Source: Planktothrix tepida PCC 9214 (GTDB lineage: Bacteria; Cyanobacteriota; Cyanobacteriia; Cyanobacteriales; Microcoleaceae). From it: a stretch of 64,000 nt of DNA. Position 1 is the first letter of the stretch. Each line of letters begins with the position of its first letter. The DNA is taken from the NCBI RefSeq assembly GCF_900009145.1, contig NZ_LN889796.1:313602-377601 (forward strand). The letters are read 5' to 3'. The position numbers and the translations under genes were made by a program. A model generated the notes under the pieces. It saw only the letters and a program-made list of their open reading frames with translations, ran no database searches and was not told where the DNA came from. This document shows, piece after piece, positions 25,981 to 34,450 of this stretch.

Positions 25981-28395
25981 TTATGGATCACAGGACTGTA
26001 ATTTCTTTCGAGCCCGACGAGCAGAACGCAATAATTTAACCCGGTAAGGATCGGCATCGGTACGCCAGTAGACACGATAACCCCTGATTTCAGCACAATG
26101 ATCTTCTAAACATTTTAACCAACCCAGGCGCGTCCGAATCAAACGAAAGTTATCCAACAGTCCCCATTTTTCTTCTTGGTCACTAAGTCTAACCAACTGT
26201 TGATAGTGGGGATACTCCGGCGTGACTAAGGTTTCTTTGCGATGCAATATGGGGGGATTGGGGCCATCATAGGCTTGATAGCTCACCTGAAGATCCCGCA
26301 AGTCAATTTGCATACAAGTGCTCAGAGTCGGATGAGGTTCAAGATCAAAATCGGGGGAAAATAAATAAGAAATTTTGGGGGTTTTGATATGAAACTTAAT
26401 TAAGTTTGCACCTTCGGGACGACCTAGAGTTTGACTCGCGCATCCCTCATAGAGTCGCAGTAAAGGATCAAGTTTTTCCAGCGCTGAAATATGAATCCAG
26501 AGGGAATTGGCTCGTTTTTGACCGACCGCGCTATTTTGGCAATGGTTGGCAATAATTTTAGGATCACCAAGAGTATATAACATTAGATCAGCTAAATTAC
26601 AAGATTTTTTATAACTACCGAATAAACCTTTTATATCATTTTTCATTTGTTCTGAAAGCTGAAACAGTTTAGGACGACGACCAAACCGACTTAAGGCAAT
26701 ATAAACCAGTAGATCTTGACGGCGTTTATGGGCGATTACATCCCATTCATCGGGATTTGTTGCTTGTAAAATTAGTTGAAATGCACGTTTCAGGCTGCCG
26801 AATTCTTGTTTAATCGGCTCTTCTTCTGGAAGTTCGGTTTCTACTGGTAAACGACCGCGATCGCTAACAAATTGAATCAAGGGTTGCAGTAAATCTTGAT
26901 AATCTTCAAAGCGTTTAATATTTAACCGGACTTTGGGAGAAGTTAACCGCGAACGAAAGCGAGAGGCGCGAAATTTTTCAGCTTCTGTTTCATCCCGAAA
27001 AACAATATAAATTCCTAAATCTAAAGGAATTGCATCAACATTTAACACCTGATCAATATAAACTTTGAGTTCTTCCTGTTGATAATATTTCTGAAAGGTA
27101 TTTCGACTGGTAATCACTCCATCTCCATAAACCATGATGCCTTTTTCTTGAGTATCGACTAATACTTGTGCTGCGATAATTAACACCTTTCGGGTTAAAT
27201 TCCACGCCTGAATTAACGCTTCCCGTCGTTCCGTTTGACATTCAATCACGTTAATCACATACCCTAAATTAACAATATCTGATTCAACGCGAGGGGTCTG
27301 GGGAGAATAATAAGGATCCCATCCGGTGCTAATATATCCCTGTTCTGCTAATCGTTGAATATCTCCCCCATATCCACAGCCATAATCAAAAAAAGTAGTC
27401 TCTTGTTGAAAGAGTTCTGCTTCTATGGCTAAACGAACCGGACGGGATAAGGTTTTACGAGGAAGGGCAGCACGATGACGTTCAATTTTAGGGATGAAAG
27501 CTAAGGGATCATCGGAATTAATCGGAATTAAATGATCGCCCTGATCTCCAATTTTGATCACCTGATGATCTTGAATTTCTACCCCATGTTTATTTAAGTG
27601 TTGTTGCCATCCTTTGCGAGTTCCAATGGTTCGATAGAGACGTTGTTCTGATTGAATCAATTCTGCATCCAAAGCAGAGACGGATATTCGCCGAGGTTCT
27701 AATAATCCTAATTTTTCTTCAGTTTGAGTCAGTTGGGTGAATTTTTCATAATGGGGATAATCAGCACTCACAAAGGTTTCTTTTCGATGTAAAATCGGCG
27801 GATTATCACTATTAGAATAATCCATAAGATTCACTTGTCCGGTTTTGACATTAACTTGAAAACTGGCGGTTAAAGCTGGATGGGGATCTTGATCAAAGTC
27901 AGGATAAAACAAATAAGAAATAACCGGTTGATTGGTATGAAATTTGATAAGAGTAAAGGGTTTGAGCAAGGGTAAATAAAAACGGCTTAATTGTTCATAA
28001 ACTCGTAACACAATATTTAAGTCACACAAAGCTGAACGATGAATATATAAGGCATTGGGAAGTTTTTTTCCCAAGGAACTTTGCTGACAAGATTGACTAA
28101 TAAAAGTCGGGTTTTGCAGATTTAATAACAGTTGCTCAACAATCAGACAAGTTTGTTGGTAACTGCCAAAATAATTATAAATTTCTTGTTGAATTTCTGG
28201 AGAAAAAGTCTTAAAACAGTTCAGACGAGGCGGAACTTGTCGTTGCAGAGCTTGTAAAGCGAGAAACATCAGTAAATCATTCCCGACCCGGAGATCCCCG
28301 TTGGGAGAGTTTTGTTGAGTTAAAACCTCAGAGGCAGTAAGACATTCCCAAGAATAACTCTGGGGAGGAAAAACGAGATGATGACTACTACTCAT
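25981..28395 (-). CDS. DNA phosphorothioation-associated methyltransferase-like protein with duplicated flanking module
   Basis: 804 aa. The core (about 300-480) is a Rossmann methyltransferase: HRAALPRKTLSRPVRLAIE, then motif I FFDYGCGYGGDIQRL (335-349) and GWDPYYSP. This matches what I recall of the 'DNA phosphorothioation-associated putative methyltransferase' family. A ~220-residue module occurs twice, at about 41-275 and 562-775. Shared blocks include FGSYQQTC/FGSYKKSC, LIKFH-PVISYLF-PDFDQDPHPAL/LIKFH-PKISYLF-PDFDLEPHPTL, NPPILHRKET in both, and RTIGTRKGW/RTRLGW. No dndBCDE gene lies within the window. Role (DNA modification, restriction or regulation) is unproven. Confidence 0.75.
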   Translation of the reverse strand: MSSSHHLVFPPQSYSWECLTASEVLTQQNSPNGDLRVGNDLLMFLALQALQRQVPPRLNCFKTFSPEIQQEIYNYFGSYQQTCLIVEQLLLNLQNPTFISQSCQQSSLGKKLPNALYIHRSALCDLNIVLRVYEQLSRFYLPLLKPFTLIKFHTNQPVISYLFYPDFDQDPHPALTASFQVNVKTGQVNLMDYSNSDNPPILHRKETFVSADYPHYEKFTQLTQTEEKLGLLEPRRISVSALDAELIQSEQRLYRTIGTRKGWQQHLNKHGVEIQDHQVIKIGDQGDHLIPINSDDPLAFIPKIERHRAALPRKTLSRPVRLAIEAELFQQETTFFDYGCGYGGDIQRLAEQGYISTGWDPYYSPQTPRVESDIVNLGYVINVIECQTERREALIQAWNLTRKVLIIAAQVLVDTQEKGIMVYGDGVITSRNTFQKYYQQEELKVYIDQVLNVDAIPLDLGIYIVFRDETEAEKFRASRFRSRLTSPKVRLNIKRFEDYQDLLQPLIQFVSDRGRLPVETELPEEEPIKQEFGSLKRAFQLILQATNPDEWDVIAHKRRQDLLVYIALSRFGRRPKLFQLSEQMKNDIKGLFGSYKKSCNLADLMLYTLGDPKIIANHCQNSAVGQKRANSLWIHISALEKLDPLLRLYEGCASQTLGRPEGANLIKFHIKTPKISYLFSPDFDLEPHPTLSTCMQIDLRDLQVSYQAYDGPNPPILHRKETLVTPEYPHYQQLVRLSDQEEKWGLLDNFRLIRTRLGWLKCLEDHCAEIRGYRVYWRTDADPYRVKLLRSARRARKKLQSCDP

Positions 28396-28499
28396 TCGTC
28401 TGACCCCGATTAAAACGTAGCGGTTTATTCTGATTTTAAAGCAAGAAACAGGAATGAAGAATTAAGAATGATGAAGCTTACCCTGAGAAATCTTAAACT

Positions 28500-30314
28500 A
28501 TGGCTAACGAATCCCTATTTCCGGGTCAATCCCATTATGTCACAATTGCTGAACAACAACACCCAACGATCCGACGTCGCCGGATGCACCAAAGCGTTGC
28601 TTTCTTATTATTAATCGGATGTTTTTTTAGCGGTTTAGGAATTCAACTCGCCCGGTTACAATTAATTCAAGGAGAATATCATCGAGTTCGAGCCGAAAAT
28701 AATCGCTTACGTTTGATTCCTGTGCCTGCAAAACGAGGTCAAATTTTAGATCGAAACGGGTTTTTATTGGCAGGAAGTCAACTGTCTCGCTCGGTTTATT
28801 TATGGCCCCAAGAACAATCTCCTCAAGAATGGAAAATTACCGCCCAACAACTGCAATCTATTTTAAAAGTTCCCGCTTCTGAGATTCGGGAAAAATTAGA
28901 AAAAACCGGTTATCGTTCTCGAATTCCGGTGCGGGTTAGCCCGAATTTATCCCCCCGAATGTTTATTGGTTTAGCCGAGAAAGTGGAAAATTTACGCGGT
29001 GTGGAAGTGCGGGGAGAATCCCGAAGAAGTTATCCTAATGGCAATTTATTGGCTCATATTTTAGGTTATATTGGGGAAGCAACATCGGAAGAATTAAAAG
29101 CAAATCCTGATTATCCCATGGGAATGATGGTTGGAAAAATGGGGATTGAAAAATTAGCCAATTCTAAAATCCAGGGAGTTTGGGGAAATCGATTAATTGA
29201 AGTGGATGCGAAAGGACAGGAAATTCAAGAGTTAGGATTGCAATCTCCTCAACAAGGAGAATCTATGCGTTTAACGGTAGATTTAGCTTTACAAAAAACC
29301 GCCGAAAAAGCCTTAGCCAATCGTCGAGGGGCGGTTGTGGTTTTAGATGTTAAAACCGGAGGAATTTTAGCATTAACCAGTGGGCCGACTTTTGATCCCA
29401 ATCTGTTTACTGATCAAGTGACTTCCCAGGAATGGAAACAACTCCAACGTGCTGAACAACCTTTATTAAATCGAGCCTTACAGGGATATCCCCCCGGTAG
29501 TACCTTTAAAATTGTGACGACAACGGCGGGGATTGAATCACGACAATTTTCACTCACTTCTAAATTAGCAACTGCTTCAGCGATTAATATTGGCGGGATT
29601 GCCTTTCATGAACATGGAAATGGTTATGGGGTGATTGGATTTAAAGATGCTTTAGCTTTTAGTAGTAATACCTTTTTCTATCAAGTGGGAATGAAAACAG
29701 GGCCAGAAAATATAGCAAAATGGGGCAAAGAATTGGGACTGGCGGGAACGATTAATTTAGATTTATTGGGGTTAGATGGAGCGAATCATGGGCAAATTCC
29801 TACCCCTAAAGAAAAGGAAAAGTTATATGGAGAACCTTGGTATGTAGGGGATACGGTAACGATGGCAATTGGTCAAGGTTTAGTCTTAGTTACCCCCTTA
29901 GAATTGGCGGTGATGATTTCTACTGTTGCTAATAATGGTTGGCGAGTTCAACCCCATTTATTAATGTCTCAAACAAATACATCTGAAACCAAACCGATTA
30001 AAACAAAAATTTCTGCATCCACTCTTAATCTGATTCGGGCTGGATTAATTGATGTGGTGAAAAAAGGAACGGGACGAGGATTAAATGATGGCACAATTCC
30101 TTTAACGGGGGGAAAAACGGGAACAGTTGAAATCCCTGGACAGCCGGATAATTCCATGTATGTTGGGTTTGGGCCTGCAAATAAACCGGAAATTGCGATC
30201 GCTGTGGTGGTGGAAGCGGGAGGGTTTGGAGCAGTTTCTGCGGCTCCAATTGCCCATGACATTTTTAAAACCTATTTTAGCAATCGAAACGTTCCAACTC
30301 AATCTAAACCTTAG
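28500..30314 (+). CDS. mrdA: Penicillin-binding protein 2 (elongasome transpeptidase)
   Basis: Peptidoglycan DD-transpeptidase for cell elongation. One N-terminal membrane helix (about 31-50), a dimerisation domain (about 70-240, RGQILDRNGFLLA), then the transpeptidase domain with SxxK as GSTFKI (active Ser about 337), SxN as SSN (about 392) and KTGT (about 540). It is 604 aa, as usual for PBP2. Divergent from the methyltransferase-like gene with a ~100-bp gap; no rodA is adjacent. Confidence 0.9.
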   Translation: MANESLFPGQSHYVTIAEQQHPTIRRRRMHQSVAFLLLIGCFFSGLGIQLARLQLIQGEYHRVRAENNRLRLIPVPAKRGQILDRNGFLLAGSQLSRSVYLWPQEQSPQEWKITAQQLQSILKVPASEIREKLEKTGYRSRIPVRVSPNLSPRMFIGLAEKVENLRGVEVRGESRRSYPNGNLLAHILGYIGEATSEELKANPDYPMGMMVGKMGIEKLANSKIQGVWGNRLIEVDAKGQEIQELGLQSPQQGESMRLTVDLALQKTAEKALANRRGAVVVLDVKTGGILALTSGPTFDPNLFTDQVTSQEWKQLQRAEQPLLNRALQGYPPGSTFKIVTTTAGIESRQFSLTSKLATASAINIGGIAFHEHGNGYGVIGFKDALAFSSNTFFYQVGMKTGPENIAKWGKELGLAGTINLDLLGLDGANHGQIPTPKEKEKLYGEPWYVGDTVTMAIGQGLVLVTPLELAVMISTVANNGWRVQPHLLMSQTNTSETKPIKTKISASTLNLIRAGLIDVVKKGTGRGLNDGTIPLTGGKTGTVEIPGQPDNSMYVGFGPANKPEIAIAVVVEAGGFGAVSAAPIAHDIFKTYFSNRNVPTQSKP

Positions 30315-30534
30315 ATCCAAAACCCTGGAATTGCATAGTGTTTGAAGGAAACAGAGGTGCAATCTTATGATTTAATTTCTACCAGAAAATTGGAAAATAT
30401 AGCAACTTCGCCTGACCATTATGAAATTAATAATGGCTGTGATCCTGAACCCTTAAGCATCCTTTTCATTGCTCCACTGTTGTTGAATCTTGCCTTCTGA
30501 CTCCTATTCTTCCGATTCAGATTCAGCTTAACAG

Positions 30535-30846
30535 TTAGACAATTAATAAATTAGAAACGGAACTGTTATTAAAAATTAGTTCCCGTGATTCCTGACGGAC
30601 TAATCCCTCAATAACCGCTTCTTGTAGTTTGAAAAAGGCATGGAAATCCTCCATACTGTATTTTGTTGTTTGCAAAAGGTTCCGCAAACGCTCTTCAGCA
30701 TCGACTGTTAGATAGCCTGTCTCTAAACAAGTCTCAACGATCAAGTTAATTTTATTCATTTTTGTTGACATCTCGTTACGAAATGGTGAGGTTATTGCTG
30801 TAGAAATTACGTTTTTATTCTCCGTACTTACACGGAGATAATACAT
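30535..30846 (-). CDS. Small cyanobacterial hypothetical protein
   Basis: 103 aa from the first ATG, but a start at 30771 (MSTKMNKINLIVETC) is more likely, because homology-like content begins there. The remaining ~78 residues are helical, with the pattern LIVETCLETGYLTVDAEERLRNLL. The protein at 47895-48116 has a similar pattern and length (ALSELFVKVNETGQITLAD), so both may belong to one small helical family of unknown role. Confidence 0.5.
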   Translation of the reverse strand: MYYLRVSTENKNVISTAITSPFRNEMSTKMNKINLIVETCLETGYLTVDAEERLRNLLQTTKYSMEDFHAFFKLQEAVIEGLVRQESRELIFNNSSVSNLLIV

Positions 30847-31216
30847 CTTTCTAAAGAAAGATTATTATGAACATTATTATGATTAAATCTTGATATTTGA
30901 GATAATCAGATGCAAAATCCATCTTAGACGATTCTGAAATCAGAAAGTTCCCCCTGATTTCATCACAGATCGAAATCTTCGCTTTAAAATCATGATTGGT
31001 AAACCTTCTACTGGATTTTGCACCACTCAATCTTCTAGGTAATCAATAATTTATAATGTATCTAACTTTAACTGTAGAGTTTGTTTACAGACGGTTGATA
31101 AAAGCGGGAAGCTACGAACGCCGGGGAGAAACCGTTGTGATATCTTGAGGGTTTCGCCGAAGGTTACAAAATGTACTATTGTATTAGTGATACATTGGGT
31201 TAATTTCTTTCTCTTT
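30847..31216. other. Intergenic region upstream of the phosphatase
   Basis: 370 bp. It starts with an ATCTTTCT/AGAAAGAT inverted repeat next to the small gene on the minus strand. No gene is supported. The last ~130 bp are GC-richer (GAACGCCGGGGAGAAACCG) and could be structured 5' UTR, but I recognise no riboswitch. Confidence 0.3.
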
Positions 31217-32146
31217 ATGTCATTGAATCGCCGTCAATTTTTATGGTTAAGTGGTCTGAGTGCGTGTAGTGTGATTGGATGGGACATTAAAAAGCGGTTT
31301 TTGACGACTTCTGAAACTTCACATCAAGAAATTCCGTTAACAGATCATGCGATCGCAGCAGTTCCTAGTCCTCAACCTTTATTCCGTTTTATCACGATTG
31401 GAGATACAGGGACAGGAGAGACAGGACAATATGATGTCGCTAATGCCATGTTTCGCTATTATCAAAACAATCCTTTTCAAGTGGTAACTTTACTAGGAGA
31501 TAATATTTATACAAACGGTGAAATTGAGAAAATCAACGCTGTTTTTGAGAAACCCTATCAACCCTTACTCAAAGAAAATGTTAAATTTTATGCGTGTTTA
31601 GGAAATCACGATATTAGAACAGAAAATGGAGATCGTCAAGTGACTTATCCTTTATTTAACATGAAGGGTCGTTACTATAGTTTTCAATATGATCCGGTGG
31701 AATTTTTTGTTTTAGATGCTAATCAGAATGCGGACTGGGAAAACCAAATGCCTTGGTTAGAAAACCAACTGCAAAAAAGTCAATCTCCTTGGAAAATTGT
31801 TTATAGTCATTTTCCCATTTATTCTTCTGGCTTATATGGTGTTAATGAAGAATTAATTAATCGATTAACGCCATTATTTAAAAAATATAAGGTTCAACTT
31901 TATATGAATGGTCACGAACATGATTATGAACGCACGAAACCGATTGAGGGTACCACTTATTTAACAACAGGTATCGGAGGCGCACCCATTCGCTCAGTGG
32001 GACGTTCAGAATGGACAGCAACCTCCGCTTCAACGTTAGGATTTACGGCGATTGAAATTTATGCTGATCATCTCATAATTCGCGCTATTGATCCTGAAGA
32101 TCAAGTATTTGATGAAGGGATGATTAAATTGCATGAATCGCTTTAA
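31217..32146 (+). CDS. Tat-exported metallophosphoesterase (acid phosphatase-like)
   Basis: Calcineurin-like phosphatase of the tartrate-resistant/purple acid phosphatase type. Metal-binding motifs in order: GDTGTGETGQYD, LLGDNIY, CLGNHD, YSHFPIY and NGHEHDYER. Start 31217 (ATG, MSLNRRQFLWLSGL) gives a twin-arginine-like signal; an earlier in-frame start at 31145 would add 24 residues of unlikely sequence. Probably periplasmic. Its last 23 bp overlap the end of the convergent NUDIX gene. Confidence 0.82.
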   Translation: MSLNRRQFLWLSGLSACSVIGWDIKKRFLTTSETSHQEIPLTDHAIAAVPSPQPLFRFITIGDTGTGETGQYDVANAMFRYYQNNPFQVVTLLGDNIYTNGEIEKINAVFEKPYQPLLKENVKFYACLGNHDIRTENGDRQVTYPLFNMKGRYYSFQYDPVEFFVLDANQNADWENQMPWLENQLQKSQSPWKIVYSHFPIYSSGLYGVNEELINRLTPLFKKYKVQLYMNGHEHDYERTKPIEGTTYLTTGIGGAPIRSVGRSEWTATSASTLGFTAIEIYADHLIIRAIDPEDQVFDEGMIKLHESL

Positions 32147-32663
32147 GAATTAACACACAACTTGGAGCATGGGTAATTTGGCTATTGATCACCATTTTGA
32201 CAGCTTGTTCTAAAGGAAGACAAACCGTTTCTATGGTTTCCGTTCCTTCTTGATGGGTTTCAGTAAAGCTGAACTGTTTAGCTAGAAATAAATGCACGGG
32301 ACAATGAACAATAGAGATATCTAAATCAAAGAATCCTAGCTCAATTAATGCTTCAGCTTTGATGCCAAGTTCTTCTTCAATTTCTCGTTTCGCAGCCGTT
32401 AAAGACGGTTCATTGTCTTCCACCGCACCACAAACCACTTCAATACTTTCTTGACCCAGAGCATAGCGAAATTGTCGCGTTAAATAAACATGGCGATCGC
32501 CATCTATCGGCAAAATTGCTACCCCTGGTTTCATTTTAACAGTGGCATAACTGCCCGGTTTTCCATCGGGTTGCAACACGCGGTCTTCACGGACATTAAT
32601 AAACGAATTCTCGTATTTTTGGTAAGTTTCTTCTATTGTCCAAGGGCCATGTTTTTGAGCCAT
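32124..32663 (-). CDS. NUDIX hydrolase (ADP-ribose pyrophosphatase-like)
   Basis: 179 aa, cytoplasmic. The Nudix box is exact: G-x5-E-x7-REIEEELGI at about 79-101 (GAVEDNEPSLTAAK...). The flanking ALGQESIEVVCG resembles ADP-sugar pyrophosphatases, which cleave ADP-ribose to AMP and ribose 5-phosphate, but here EVVCGAVE replaces the more common ELPAGxxE, so the substrate is open. Confidence 0.85.
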   Translation of the reverse strand: MAQKHGPWTIEETYQKYENSFINVREDRVLQPDGKPGSYATVKMKPGVAILPIDGDRHVYLTRQFRYALGQESIEVVCGAVEDNEPSLTAAKREIEEELGIKAEALIELGFFDLDISIVHCPVHLFLAKQFSFTETHQEGTETIETVCLPLEQAVKMVINSQITHAPSCVLILKAIHAI

Positions 32664-32696
32664 ATATTAGCAAATATGAAATAGGAAATAGTTTGA

Positions 32697-33029
32697 TTAA
32701 CTAATAACTGATTTAGCTAAAGGGGAATGCTCATAATGGGCTAATAAATCGGCGGGATGATCGTAAATAGCCAGTGCACCCGTCAGTTGCGAATCATCGA
32801 ACCCACCAGAACGAAAGGCAATTACACCGACGTTAGCCCCTTGAGCAGATTGGATATCGTAGGGGGTGTCGGCCAGCATCACGACCTCAGAGAAAGAAAG
32901 CTGGATTTTGCTTAATGCCACTTCTACAATGTCAGGTGCGGGTTTGGACGCTTCTGCATCATCGGAGGTTGTTGCTTGAACTTGCTGAAGCAAATCATCA
33001 ATAATTATGTTTAAACTTAAGCTTTGAGG
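32697..33029 (-). pseudogene. C-terminal half of a HAD-family hydrolase
   Basis: The frame encodes HAD motif III (SKPAPDIVEVAL) and motif IV (VVMLADTPYDIQSA), but motifs I (DxD) and II are absent. Upstream the frame continues without a start codon to a stop at 33030-33032, so the nucleophile-bearing N-terminal half has been lost. The only usable start, TTG at 32993, would give 98 aa without catalytic Asp. Non-functional as a hydrolase. Confidence 0.7.
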
Positions 33030-33147
33030 TTAGCATTTTGTTTAAAATCTCCTCTACACTAATTACTGTTAGCTTTTGAGCAAATTCAGCAGGAAAAAGA
33101 GATATCATTAATCAGAAAAAGAGTAACTTTAGAGTAAAGGGATAACA

Positions 33148-33330
33148 ATGGCTTCCTCAAGGGAAATTAAAATGCTCACAGAACTTCTGGAGCTAGAAGG
33201 AGTAAAAGTCGTCTCACGTCATCAGCATAAAGGGATTGGAATAATTTTAGAGATAGAGCCAATCCATCAGGAGTTAGATAAGCAGAGAAAACAAGAAAGA
33301 CTGAAGAACCAGTTTTCTTTACTTCCCTAA
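33148..33330 (+). pseudogene. ISL3-type transposase N-terminal fragment
   Basis: 60 aa. MLTELLELEGVKVVSRHQHKG and IILEIE match the opening of ISL3-family transposases, which normally continue into a CPxCG zinc finger; here the frame diverges into a charged tail and stops. Compare MDFQLERLLNLPNITVF at the start of the ISL3 gene at 44935. Alternative: an unrelated small protein. Confidence 0.45.
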
Positions 33331-33597
33331 GTACATACGTCAGGAAGTAAATCTGAAAGTTGACAGGGAAGGTAAGGGTAATGGTGATATGACTTATAAA
33401 TATCGTCTATTTACGGATTATAAGTAAAAATTAAGCGATCACTGTAATTTGTATAAACTATTCTAATAATATCTTTAAAGGTGAGTTACTCGTTTTGCTG
33501 TTAGTTTAAATACAAGTTGAGTAGTTTCTGAGCAACGGTATTGGGTTTGTTAGCTCAATAGTAGAGAAGATGTGTTGTAGTCAGTCGGTCAAAGCAA

Positions 33598-33669
33598 AGC
33601 TGGTGACAAGATTTGAACTTGCGACCGGCTGATTACAAATCAGCTGCTCTACCACTGAGCTACACCAGC
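33598..33669 (-). tRNA. tRNA-Thr (UGU)
   Basis: On the minus strand, acceptor GCTGGTG pairs with CACCAGC, followed by T discriminator. D-arm AGCTCAGTGGTAGAGC, anticodon stem CTGAT/ATCAG with loop TTTGTAA (anticodon TGT), and T-loop GTTCAAATC. 72 nt, no encoded CCA. Confidence 0.95.
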
Positions 33670-33730
33670 AACGTCTTCTACTATAGCAAAAGTTGTTAAT
33701 TTTGATCAACTCCTTTTGCAGTTTTTTAAA

Positions 33731-34111
33731 TTATAAGGTTTCGAGATAACTCAACAGGTCAGCCATTTCCTTAATATTGGGTTGAAACTTAGGCATGGGA
33801 GGGGTATTACCGCCAATAACTTGCTGAATAATCCCGACTTCTGACTTCCGTTGGGAAACATCATGCAGACTTGGCCCTACTTGACTACTCGCTTGCCAAG
33901 CATGACACCCAGCACAGTTATAGAGGAAAATGTCCTGTCCCCTTACCGGGTCGCCTTTAAGGGACAGAACACTTTCCACATAGGGATCAAAAACCTGTAG
34001 CTTAGGAAGGACAAAAATCCAACCCAGGATAAAAACCATCAACGCTAGGCTGACGACGGTGGCCCGTTTAATCAGGACTTCAATTTGTGTAATCGCAAGC
34101 TGGTTATCCAA
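33731..34111 (-). CDS. cytM: Cytochrome cM-like c-type cytochrome
   Basis: 126-aa membrane-anchored class I c-type cytochrome. One N-terminal helix (about 16-36, VVSLALMVFILGWIFVLP) anchors a single haem domain with CAGCH (about 66-70) and a distal Met in PPMPKFQPN (about 103-111). This fits cytochrome cM, a minor cyanobacterial electron carrier linked to respiration/photosynthesis switching; other monohaem proteins are possible. It is divergent from petG, sharing a ~160-bp promoter region. Confidence 0.72.
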   Translation of the reverse strand: MDNQLAITQIEVLIKRATVVSLALMVFILGWIFVLPKLQVFDPYVESVLSLKGDPVRGQDIFLYNCAGCHAWQASSQVGPSLHDVSQRKSEVGIIQQVIGGNTPPMPKFQPNIKEMADLLSYLETL

Positions 34112-34203
34112 GGTGTTTCTAATAATTTGAGAATTATCTACAAAAATCTTTACACTGTAACTAGCTTATAGCGTTGATGAGTGAAGAGCAAGAGCGCCCA
34201 ACA

Positions 34204-34225
34204 GTTAACCGTTAACCGTTAACGG
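34204..34225. promoter_or_regulatory. GTTAACC repeats in the cytM/petG divergent region
   Basis: GTTAACC at 34204, GTTAACC at 34211 and GTTAACG at 34218 stand in perfect 7-bp phase and end in the palindrome CCGTTAACGG. They lie between the two divergent starts. They could be an operator or a short heptameric tandem repeat of the cyanobacterial kind. Confidence 0.35.
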
Positions 34226-34269
34226 TATCATAGAGGGTTATTGCTCAAGTTAACACCGAAGGAGATCCA

Positions 34270-34386
34270 GTGGTAGAACCATTACTGTCAGGAATTGTTC
34301 TGGGTTTAGTTGTCGTGACGCTGTTAGGGTTATTTTTCGCAGCGTACCAACAATATCGTCGGGGAAACCAACTTAATATCGACTAA
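34270..34386 (+). CDS. petG: Cytochrome b6f complex subunit V (PetG)
   Basis: 38 aa with GTG start at 34270, preceded by GGAG. The translation begins [18 protein letters not shown] and continues into [12 protein letters not shown]; this is the canonical PetG start and layout, with one membrane helix. PetG is needed for assembly or stability of the b6f complex in the thylakoid membrane. Confidence 0.95.
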   Translation: MVEPLLSGIVLGLVVVTLLGLFFAAYQQYRRGNQLNID

Positions 34387-34450
34387 ATCTCCAGAATTTC
34401 CACTCACCCTTGGTTGAGCCTTCTGGGTTCAACGGGGGTGAACTTATTTC

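Noticed and set aside
29969-30362. Several short frames around the 3' end of the PBP2 gene
   Set aside because: All overlap the transpeptidase coding region, whose motifs are intact in the main frame.
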